This document shows positions 29,287-37,800 of a stretch of DNA of 64,000 nt, piece after piece. A program made the position numbers and the translations under genes. This DNA is from Lysobacteraceae bacterium NML95-0200 (GTDB lineage Bacteria; Pseudomonadota; Gammaproteobacteria; Xanthomonadales; Xanthomonadaceae). Position 1 is the first letter of the stretch; each line of letters opens with the position of its first letter. The stretch lies in assembly GCA_002798255.1 (NCBI GenBank), contig NWQQ01000010.1, positions 1-64,000 of the forward strand, given 5' to 3'. The notes beneath the pieces are model-generated. The model saw only the letters and a program-made list of their open reading frames with translations, made no database searches and had not been told where the DNA came from.

Positions 29287-30458
29287 ATACGAAGCTTACT
29301 GATGAATCCATCGCCGCGATGATGCGCAAGCCGGAGCGTTTTTTGCTGGTGGGGCCGGATGAGGGCTGGTGTAAGCAGGCGCGCGCAAAGTTGCAGAAGT
29401 GTGCTGAGCAATTGCCGGGGTCATTTCTGGCCTGGCGGTTGGAATACAAGCTGTTGTGTGTTTTGCCGGTAGATGCTTTGGAGGGGGTATTGCAGCAGGT
29501 ACTGGAGCTAGGCGAAGGCCAGCAGCCGAATGTGCTGCGCATATGGACGACGCAAAGCCGGCAGGCGTGGCGTGATTTTGCCAAGGATAGTAAGGCTTTG
29601 AGCATGCTGGCAGCCCGGGAAGCAACGCTGTCGCTGATTGATGCAGATAAGCTGCCGCTGGACGAAATTGCGGAGGCCGCCAATCAGCCCGATGTTCTGG
29701 CGCGGCTGAACTGGTTGCTGGAGGGGCGTACTTGTCCCGTATCTCGCGAGTGGCTGGCGTTGGCGCCATTGCCAGAATTGACTAAAGAAAAGAACGCCGC
29801 CATGGCGCAAGCAGGCGATGCCTGTTACAACGCTTGGGCGCAGGCGTTGTTGGACAGCTATGGCGCTGATGTGCTTGAAGAACTGTGGGGGCTATCTGCA
29901 GATACGGAGGGTGAAGATACAGCGGAAGACGAGGCTGTTGGTGAGGATGTGCCGCCTGCTGGCATTCCTGTAAAAGCGCCTGTAGCTATTGTACCAGGCG
30001 GTTTGGCGGACTATCTTTCTTCTTATTCAGCCAATGACTTTAATTATGATGAAGAGCTGCCATTGGCGGCTGCCAGTCATCCTGGGCAGCAGATGGAGAA
30101 GCGGCCTGTTCGGGTATGGGAGCTGGAATCTGCTAAATCGCATGGGATTCAGATTCTGAAGGCGTATATCGAAGACAAAACTATAGAATTTGAGGCGTGT
30201 GTTGATGGCCGGGCTTGGGAGGGGCAGAATTCTTGGGAGACGCGAGAAGCCCCTATTTGTCTGGTTCTGCTGTTGCCGGGCCCTGCTCGGCCGGTAGTGC
30301 TCAAGCGTAGCGATAACCGGAAAGAGCCCGGTATCATGCGCTTTACTTGGCCGGTTGCCGCCTGGCCAGAGGGCTGGTTGGAGTGGCTGAATGCCCCCTT
30401 GGGCGGCTGGTCAGAGCTTAATGCGAAACTTTCCGATGCTCAGGTGGCCGTGATGTAA
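29283..30458 (+). CDS. Unknown island protein, acidic linker type
   Basis: The product has 391 residues; family not recognised. The N-terminal ~195 residues look alpha-helical (FLLVGPDEGWCKQARAKLQK, MLAAREATLSLIDADKL). A Glu/Asp-rich linker (DTEGEDTAEDEAVGEDVP) separates them from a C-terminal ~130-residue Trp-rich domain (VRVWELESAK, RFTWPVAAWPEGWLEWL). Its ATG overlaps the preceding stop by 4 nt. A strong terminator about 75 nt downstream suggests the first transcript of the plus arm ends here. Confidence 0.7.
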   Translation: MNTKLTDESIAAMMRKPERFLLVGPDEGWCKQARAKLQKCAEQLPGSFLAWRLEYKLLCVLPVDALEGVLQQVLELGEGQQPNVLRIWTTQSRQAWRDFAKDSKALSMLAAREATLSLIDADKLPLDEIAEAANQPDVLARLNWLLEGRTCPVSREWLALAPLPELTKEKNAAMAQAGDACYNAWAQALLDSYGADVLEELWGLSADTEGEDTAEDEAVGEDVPPAGIPVKAPVAIVPGGLADYLSSYSANDFNYDEELPLAAASHPGQQMEKRPVRVWELESAKSHGIQILKAYIEDKTIEFEACVDGRAWEGQNSWETREAPICLVLLLPGPARPVVLKRSDNRKEPGIMRFTWPVAAWPEGWLEWLNAPLGGWSELNAKLSDAQVAVM

Positions 30459-30532
30459 GTTAGCGGTATCAGTGCTACTGTGCTGGCCGGAAAAGGATGT
30501 GGGAAGCGGTTCCGGATGGCACGATAAAGCAG

Positions 30533-30572
30533 GCGTGAGTGCAGGCAAGACTTGTACTCACGCTTTTGTTTT
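30533..30572 (+). terminator. Terminator splitting the plus-strand arm
   Basis: A perfect 8-bp stem (GCGTGAGT / ACTCACGC) with a 15-nt loop is followed by TTTTGTTTT. It lies in the 273-nt gap 30459-30731, which otherwise holds no convincing gene. It implies that genes from 30732 onward have their own promoter. Confidence 0.7.
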
Positions 30573-30731
30573 GCGCTGTTTTTGGGCAGTTTGCGATGGC
30601 CTGTGTGCCGGGTTTGTATGCCGGGTGGCAGGTCAGTGCACCAGAAACTTTGTTTTCCCCGGAATTGTCGCCCTCCAGGTCAGGACTTTTCGTTTCAATA
30701 AACGGGCAAATCCATGACACAGGAGATTCAT

Positions 30732-30962
30732 ATGGCACGCAAACCCGATAAGCCGACACCTGCGCCGAGCTGCCCAGACGATGCCGACCAGTTGCAACTG
30801 CCGGAGGGCTGGGAGCTTTCCGATAAAGGTGATGAAAGGGAGATTCAAGAGCATCTTGAGGAAAACTGGCAGTTGAAAGAAGCAGAGAATGCGCTCAACG
30901 CTGCGGAAAGCGAAAGCGATATTGTTGCTGCGCGTGATTTGATTCGTGTGTCTTCTTTCTGA
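30732..30962 (+). CDS. Small acidic island protein (76 residues)
   Basis: The start has a clear AGGAGA ribosome binding site 6 nt upstream. The product begins MARKPDKPTPAPSCPDDADQ, and the rest is acidic and helical (KGDEREIQEHLEENWQLKEAENALN). It has no signal or known domain. It sits 11 nt before the AAA/M41 gene, so co-expression is likely. It could be an adaptor or regulator of that protease; that is inference. Confidence 0.65.
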   Translation: MARKPDKPTPAPSCPDDADQLQLPEGWELSDKGDEREIQEHLEENWQLKEAENALNAAESESDIVAARDLIRVSSF

Positions 30963-30973
30963 GGAGAGCCAGA

Positions 30974-33900
30974 ATGAATAGTTTTTCAAGTTCCCGGAGA
31001 GGTCAGGCAGGGCGATGGCTTTCAGAAGTGCAACGTGCGCCTGAGCTTTTTGAAATGCTTAAACGGGTCACATTGATGCGCGACCCTGGAGCCAGTAGCG
31101 CCAATCGTAATGACATTATCGAAGCGTTGGGGTTTTTCTGTTGCCAGAAAGAGCATCTTGAGATAATCCGGGATATTTGCGGGTGGCAGCAGAAGAGGCG
31201 CGTGGAAATGAATCCTGCTAGTGAAGAAGCGTTGCGGTCGTTGCTGGCAATGCCTATGCCGGACAATTCCAAGCTGTCGCTGGCGACGGAAGATCGTCCA
31301 TTGATTGCGCGTTTGCTGGCAAAAAATCCGCCGCTGAAGCTCCGTTACCCGGATATTTACAGCGGTTGGCAGCTCTCTCATTTTTTTGACAAATTGCATC
31401 AGGCCGGCTGTTCTGTGCCAGGTCAGGAGCATGTGGCCGAAGCGGTGGCTGCCGATCTTGCCCTGCAACTGGTAAGTACGGAGCAAAAAGGTAGTGTGCG
31501 TTGCCTGCTGCATGGTAAGGAGGCTTGGGGAAGCATGGCATTAGCGCGGGCACTGGCCGATGCATTGGTCAGCCACCAGGGGTATCGGGTGCTGGAGATT
31601 GATTGTTCGGCGTATCGCCATGAAGGCGAAGCGGCCTCCTGGGATGGTTCAAAATCTTATTGGTCGGGCTCTTCGCCGGGAGAGGTTACCAGCTTTATCA
31701 GCCAGCATCCCAAGGCGGTGATTGTCTTTCGCCGGATTGATGAGACTTTGCCAGCAGTGATGGCAGCGCTGCGCCCAGCATTGGGCGATGGGCAGATGGT
31801 GGATAATTTCGGCTTGAATTCTCAGGGCTCAAAATCCAGAACCGATGATCGCAAAGGTAAATCTGGGCGGAAGGGCTGCGATGCGGACATGATCATTAAT
31901 ACTCGCCAGGCAGTATTCATTTTTACTGCCGAATATGGCAGCGACTGGCTGACACATCCGCAGGTCGATACCATATTAGGAGATACGCCGGCGCAGCGCA
32001 GTGCCAATCTTGTGGGGGAGTTGAAGCATGCTACGCGGGAGTATCGCGGAGAATATATCCGCAGGTTCGATGTGGCGGTTTTGCAGGCGCTGTCAAACCA
32101 CCATCATTTGCTTAGCCCTGTTTCCTGGAAAGTTTTGCATGCACATGCCGTCCGGCAGTGGTATGAAGTGCGGCAGCAGGTGCGGCAGCAGTTGGGGCAA
32201 ACCGTATTGACTGCTTCTGCCGAAGTGCTGGATGACCTTGTCAGCCTGTTGTTGCTAAGTCATGGCGCAGAGGTATCGCTGGCGCACGCACAGCCTGAAG
32301 CTTTGTATCGTGCGGCTTTCCAGCCATTGCAGATTCAGCGCATGAAACAGGCGCTGGGGGCGGTCACTACTGCCATGCCGCTTGAAGTGGGGCTGACACC
32401 CGCTGCACAGGAGCAGTGGCGCAAGTTGCAGGCGCAACTGGGCGCTGACCCGGTGGCGACGTTGCGGCGGCGGCGGATGTTTGTGCGATTGCAGTTTTCT
32501 GCCCGGCAGGCAAGGAATGGGCGAGCTACTGTCGCCTGGTGTGTAGAGCAGGTGTCACTGGAGCCAGTGCGCGTCCTGGCGGACTATACCGGTAGTAGCG
32601 GCATGGTCAGCCGGATACCGGATGAGCGTTTCGCTGATGTTTGCGGGCATGAGGACGCCAAACAGTATCTGCGCTCGGTGATTGCCCAGTTGAAAGCGCC
32701 CGGGCAACTAGCCAAGTTGGGGATTCAGCCGCCGCGTGGCGTGATGCTGTATGGACCGCCGGGAACCGGCAAGACATTGTTGGCGCGCGCCTTGGCCGGA
32801 GAGGCGCAATTGCCATTCATCAGCATCATGGGGACAGAGCTGCTTAATCCGGAGGCTGTGCGGCGGGTTTATGAAGTGGCACACCGTAATGAACCCTGCG
32901 TGATTCATATTGATGAGGCTGATGCATTGGGATGTCGTGGCAAACAAAGCCCGGTGCATGATGCAGCCATCAATTTCCTGCTGGGGAAGATTGATGGTTT
33001 TTCATCGCCTACCGGGATATTTCATGTATTGACCAGCAATCGTCCGAATGAGCTGGATGCGGCACTGTTGCGCCCGGGACGTATTGAAAACAGTTTCCTG
33101 GTTGGCGCTTTGGACAGGCAGGAAAGGCAGCAACAGTTGGACAAGTTCTGGCCATTGCTGCAGGTGTCTGATGCGCAGATGGCCGAGGTGCAGGAGGCGC
33201 TTCTGGAGCAGACCCAGGGCATGACGGGAGCCGAGTTGAAGCAGTTGTATGCAGAAGTGGTGCGCTATGCACTGGGTGAGCGTCTGGGGGCGGATGCCGA
33301 TGATGCGCTGTCTGTGCCGAAGCTGGCGCCGGAGACAGTTTTCTCGATAGTGGGACGGCTACGGTTTGGTGATGCGCTTGATTATCGCCTTGATGAAAGT
33401 ATTCGTCGCCGTATTGCAGTGCATGAGGCTGGACATGCTTTGCTGCAGTGCTTGCTGTTGCCGCAGTTGCCGATTTCCCAGGTCACCATCGTGCCGCGCC
33501 AGCAGGCAGCCGGTGCTGTTATCAGCAGAACGGAACAGCAGGATTATCCGGAAGAGACTGCTTCTGTGATTGGCAACCGCTTGGCAGTGTTGCTTGCCGG
33601 TCGTGCGGCAGAAATCATGCTGTATGGCCCCCAGGGCGTTAGTAGCGGCGCCTTGGGTGACTTGAAAAATGCCAGTGATCTGGCTCACAAGGCGGTTACT
33701 GTCTATGGGCTTGATGCAGAGCTGGGATGCCTGTCGCTGCCGACGTTGGGTAATGCGCCGAGTGAAAGCCTGCGCCAGCAAGTGGAGCAGCGGGTGCGAC
33801 ATTGGCTGGAAACGGCTGCTGGCAATGCGCTGAGCCTTTTGAATCAGTACCGACACCTGCATCAGGCCATTGTACAGGCATTGCTACAGCGGGAAACGCT

Positions 33901-33979
33901 GTATGGCTCTGAAATTTCTCAATTGTTCGCCGACTCCGGCGTGACACTTCATCCTCAACTGTCTGGAGAACAGCCATGA
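30974..33979 (+). CDS. Degenerate Clp-type AAA + FtsH-type AAA + M41 metalloprotease fusion
   Basis: The product has 1001 residues. Residues ~150-430 follow the layout of a Clp AAA+ module (PGQEHVAEAVAADLAL, VLEIDCSAY, FISQHPKAVIVFRRIDE, AVFIFTAEYGS), but the Walker A is degraded (HGKEAWGSMALA). Residues ~545-790 are an intact FtsH AAA module: Walker A GPPGTGKT (594-601), Walker B CVIHIDEADAL, and second region SNRPNELDAALLRPGRIEN. Residues ~800-1000 are peptidase M41 with zinc motif HEAGH (817-821) and the Asp ligand in GALGDLKN (~896). FtsH's membrane helices are absent, so it should be a soluble ATP-dependent protease. It follows an AGGAGAG ribosome binding site and overlaps the next start by ATGA. 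Confidence 0.88.
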   Translation: MNSFSSSRRGQAGRWLSEVQRAPELFEMLKRVTLMRDPGASSANRNDIIEALGFFCCQKEHLEIIRDICGWQQKRRVEMNPASEEALRSLLAMPMPDNSKLSLATEDRPLIARLLAKNPPLKLRYPDIYSGWQLSHFFDKLHQAGCSVPGQEHVAEAVAADLALQLVSTEQKGSVRCLLHGKEAWGSMALARALADALVSHQGYRVLEIDCSAYRHEGEAASWDGSKSYWSGSSPGEVTSFISQHPKAVIVFRRIDETLPAVMAALRPALGDGQMVDNFGLNSQGSKSRTDDRKGKSGRKGCDADMIINTRQAVFIFTAEYGSDWLTHPQVDTILGDTPAQRSANLVGELKHATREYRGEYIRRFDVAVLQALSNHHHLLSPVSWKVLHAHAVRQWYEVRQQVRQQLGQTVLTASAEVLDDLVSLLLLSHGAEVSLAHAQPEALYRAAFQPLQIQRMKQALGAVTTAMPLEVGLTPAAQEQWRKLQAQLGADPVATLRRRRMFVRLQFSARQARNGRATVAWCVEQVSLEPVRVLADYTGSSGMVSRIPDERFADVCGHEDAKQYLRSVIAQLKAPGQLAKLGIQPPRGVMLYGPPGTGKTLLARALAGEAQLPFISIMGTELLNPEAVRRVYEVAHRNEPCVIHIDEADALGCRGKQSPVHDAAINFLLGKIDGFSSPTGIFHVLTSNRPNELDAALLRPGRIENSFLVGALDRQERQQQLDKFWPLLQVSDAQMAEVQEALLEQTQGMTGAELKQLYAEVVRYALGERLGADADDALSVPKLAPETVFSIVGRLRFGDALDYRLDESIRRRIAVHEAGHALLQCLLLPQLPISQVTIVPRQQAAGAVISRTEQQDYPEETASVIGNRLAVLLAGRAAEIMLYGPQGVSSGALGDLKNASDLAHKAVTVYGLDAELGCLSLPTLGNAPSESLRQQVEQRVRHWLETAAGNALSLLNQYRHLHQAIVQALLQRETLYGSEISQLFADSGVTLHPQLSGEQP

Positions 33980-34530
33980 CCGATACTGCCAATACCACGG
34001 CTTCCATTCCTTTTTTTACTGCAGATGACCTGCCGGATGATTTGATTGGGCGGCTGTGCGCGAAAATAGCTCCACCTGCTTTGACCCGTGATGTGGATGT
34101 GCCTGCATTTGTGCGTCTGGTGTGCGCTTCCATGAGCTTGAGCGCCGTAGAGAAATTGCGGGTTTTTGACAGGCTTGTGGTTTTGTCGCCATTTCAGATT
34201 GACAGCCTGATTGACGTATTCAACGACGAGCGGGGGCAATTTGCCAAATTGGTAGAGAGCGAATGGACGATTGTTGCCAGCCTTGCAGCAAAAAATTGGC
34301 TGCAGCTTTGCATGCTTGCCGACTACATGGGAGCGGGTTATCCGGACGAAGCGACTGAACGCGAAGCACTGCGGCAGATGCTGTTGCGCAAATTTGCTGA
34401 TGGAGCGCATCAAGAATTGCTCGAAAGTGCTTTGGAATCCAGTGTTTGGAGCAAGCATGTGTTTTCGGCACTGACAGAATTGCCAGGCAATGCAGATGCT
34501 CTGATTGATGAATTGCCGGATACGTTCTGA
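33976..34530 (+). CDS. Unknown helical island protein (184 residues)
   Basis: The start overlaps the stop of the AAA/M41 gene (ATGA). The sequence is mostly helical and mildly acidic (PALTRDVDVPAFVRLVCASM, SAVEKLRVFDRLVVLSPFQI, LRQMLLRKFADGAHQELLES), without signal, membrane helix or motif I can name. Tight coupling suggests a dedicated partner or adaptor of the protease. Confidence 0.7.
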   Translation: MTDTANTTASIPFFTADDLPDDLIGRLCAKIAPPALTRDVDVPAFVRLVCASMSLSAVEKLRVFDRLVVLSPFQIDSLIDVFNDERGQFAKLVESEWTIVASLAAKNWLQLCMLADYMGAGYPDEATEREALRQMLLRKFADGAHQELLESALESSVWSKHVFSALTELPGNADALIDELPDTF

Positions 34531-34536
34531 GTAGCC

Positions 34537-34761
34537 ATGGGCAGCCTGTTTGATGTTTATCGCCAGGGCTATCAGTTGGGGGTGGCCGATGCACAGGCCG
34601 GCCGCCGCCGCCGTGCCCGTTGGGAGCTTTGGCTGTTGCGTCCGTTGAACTGGTTGCCGGGGGTGGATGCGAACAGTTTTGTGGCCGGTTACATCGAAGG
34701 TTATAGCGAAGGATTGCGCTTGAGGCTCTGGCAGCAGCATTTAATACCACCACTGCATTGA
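34537..34761 (+). CDS. Small island protein (74 residues)
   Basis: It begins 6 nt after the previous stop. The product has a Gly/Tyr-rich start (MGSLFDVYRQGYQLGVADAQ), an Arg cluster (AGRRRRARWELWLLRPLNWL) and a matching end (VAGYIEGYSEGLRLRLWQ). The QGYQLGVADAQAG and EGYSEGLR parts look like a short repeated G-Y-x-x-G helix. Function unknown. Confidence 0.6.
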   Translation: MGSLFDVYRQGYQLGVADAQAGRRRRARWELWLLRPLNWLPGVDANSFVAGYIEGYSEGLRLRLWQQHLIPPLH

Positions 34762-34806
34762 GGCAAAATGCGAGGCGTTCTGTCTCATCTGTCATAAGGA
34801 TGCAGT

Positions 34807-37800
34807 ATGTCGCGCATATCCATATCCCCCTTGCAGCTCACGAATTTTTTGCAGCAGTGCAGAGAGAAAGAACCACAGCAGTTGCAGGCGTTGCAGGCGG
34901 AAATCAAGCAATGGCAGCAAAGTGATGATAGTCATACTCGGGAACTTTCCCGGCTGGTACGTGAATGCGTACAGGCGTTGGGGATAGAGTTGCCGCACAT
35001 GGAGCCGGTGGGCGCTCGCCTAGATGAGGATGCACAGCGCATTGGATGGCAGAAAAACCTGACGGCACAAGGCTGTCAGGTTTTGCGTGAGGAGCAGGCC
35101 GGCCGGCAGCCTGAAGCCTTTGTGCCGCGCCAGAAGCAGGCTGGAGTTGCGGCAACACGGTGGCCGGAAGCTGAACATGTCAAAGTGCCGATTTTCTTTG
35201 TGGCAGAGAAAGACGACACACAACTGGGAGTCAATGGCTGGTTGAAATTGTGGCTATGGCCTTGTGAGGGCGCACAACTGGAGCTTTTACCCAGTGTGTT
35301 GCAGCGACTGGTTCCATCGCTAGCGTGCTGGGACGATGGCTTGAAGCAGGTGCAAGCCTGGCTCAGGCAGCGCCTGCAAGGGCGGGCGGGGGATTGGCGG
35401 AACCATGCGCTGGTGTGGGAGGTTGGGGTAGCTGATTTCGGGGGCATATCCTCATTGCAGGGCAATAGTGCCAGTGCAGTTTTTGCGCTGGCGGGTTTAT
35501 GGCTGGCGCGTGGCGATGCGCCGCAGCCCTGGAGGCAGTGGTTAAGTTATCTGCGGCAGGAGGATTGGCGTAATAAAGTGCGCATCACTGCCGCCATATG
35601 TTGCCCTGAAAATGAGGATGGGAACGACCTTGCCGTCGTCGGTGGTGTTGAGCATAAACACCCGGCTCATTGGGTACTGAATCAAGGCGGTAGCAATACC
35701 AACCCGCCGCCCTTGCGTGTGGCTCAGGGGCAGACCTACGGCGAGCACGAGAATATCGCGCCAGCGCCGCTTGAGTACGCCAATACCCTTGAGCTGCTTG
35801 AGGCATTGGCAGTTAGTGCCCGCAATTTGAGCGAGCCACTGGGCGCTTTGCTGGGCAGTTTGCAGCCTGCACTGCCCGATTTTGCGCCAGTTGAGAATGG
35901 TGCGACGGCTGGTCATCTACCGAAACTGGAGCCGGACTGGCAGGCGCCCAATGACGAGGGATGGCGGCAATGCATCCGCAATGCGGCTGCGGATAACGGG
36001 TTGCCGACCAGTCTGGAGGCTTTTGCCTTGAAACGCTGGGCGACCCTGGCACGGGAGCAGCATGAGGGTGGCTCGGTCAGTTGCCTGTTTGTCAATTTGC
36101 AGGTGGAAAGACAGCATGCGTCACAGCCGCAAGTGCATTATTCGCTGGATGCGCTGTTGGCCGAATACGAGCAGGACAGTAAAGCCCCCGCAACCGGGAT
36201 ACAGGCGCTGATGATTGCCGGAGCACCGGGTGGCGGCAAAACCTGGCTGCTGCGCCGCTTTGAACAAGCCTGCATGGAACGGCTGCTGTGGTTGTTGGAT
36301 GAGCAAGGCCATTCACGCTGTTTGGACAGACCTCTGGATGTACCCCTGTATGTATCGCTCAGTGGCCTGCCTGTTGGGGCGAAGTCAAGCGAGGAAATCG
36401 TGGATTGGTTCCGCAGACGGGTGCTGGGCTGCATTGGCGAGGGTGATCCACCGGAAAGCCGCCTGAAAACCCGGCTGTACGAGCCGCACAAGGAGCCGGG
36501 CTTGCGCCTGCGCATCATTCTTGATGGCTTGAATGAAGTCAAAGTGGAAGGCACAAATACACGTAATGCTCGCGTCAGGCAAGTGGTGCAGGCGCTGTGG
36601 GAGGCGTTGCGGCCGGGTTTGCCGATGCTGCTGGGGACACGCACTCACCATGCTTATCGGCTTGACTATGCCAATGAGTTGGGAGTGCCCTTTACGGTTG
36701 CAAACGCGCACCTGCAACCTTGGGAGGCAACGCAGATTGAGGGCTATCTGCGCAAGCGCTGGGCGAAGGATAAATATGCGCCTCTGCGCCAGAAGATTGC
36801 GTCATGGGTGCAGCGCATTGCAGGACCTGGTACGGAAGGGCAGCGGCTGCGCGAAGTGCTGAGCCTGCCCCTTTATCTGCGCATCCAGTGTGAATTGCTG
36901 GAAGCTGGTGCCACGCGGCTTTGGGACAGCCGCACGCAGTTGATGTCGGGCTTGCTGTGGCGCAATTTGCATAGGGAATTCATTCAAAACACAAGCCCGG
37001 ACAGGCAAGACGGGGGACTGCTGACAGCGCAGGAGCGCGCAATCGCCGATGACTTTCAACAAAAACTGGATACTATTCCGCCAGCCTTTCCGCGCAGTGG
37101 ACGCCTGCTGCAAGGGTTGTTTGCACTGGCCTGGGAGATGTGGCTGGCGCATCCGGACAAACCCGCAGATGCGCGGGGGACGGTAGAGCTGCCGCTGTAC
37201 GACAACGGACAGCAGGGGCGGCTCAGTGTGTCGGGAGTGCTCCGTAAGCTGGCGTGGGTTCAAAAGAAACAGTTTCTGCAGGGCAAGCTCGCGCTTCGCC
37301 AGAAAGGTTATTCAGACGATGAAATCAATGAAACCTGGATTCAGGATTGGCTGAATATGGCAAAGGAGCTGGGCTGGCTAACGATAGATGAGGCGAGCCA
37401 AACCGCACGCTTTGCCCACCAGGCCTATGGTGAATTCCTTGCCAGCCAGCAATTGTTCTGGAAACCCCGGCATGCGGGCTTTACGCAAACGCCGCAGCCA
37501 AAAGATTGGACGGAAGAGGAGCTGAATGAACTGGCACAGCGACTGGCACCGCCGCCACTGGAGCGGAGTTTTATTGAAGAACTGAATGCCCAGTACGACG
37601 AACTGGCGCGCCGTTGGCAAAACGTGCCGCAGGAATTGCTGGATGCTGGGTTGGAGCGTGGTCTGAGATTGCCAAAAAAGGTGGTGAAAAAATTACTTGT
37701 GCGCTGGGGGTGGGGCATTGATGAAATTCGGCAGGAAATTTATATTTTAAATAAAGGCGGGCGAGCAATAATTTCCGAGCAAGGTGAGGACTGGGTGTTG

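Noticed and set aside
30539-30751. Plus-strand 70-codon GTG frame beginning like a signal peptide (MQARLVLTLLFCAVFG)
   Set aside because: It starts inside a strong terminator hairpin and its U-tract and overlaps the well-supported gene at 30732; the apparent signal peptide comes from the T-rich stretch.
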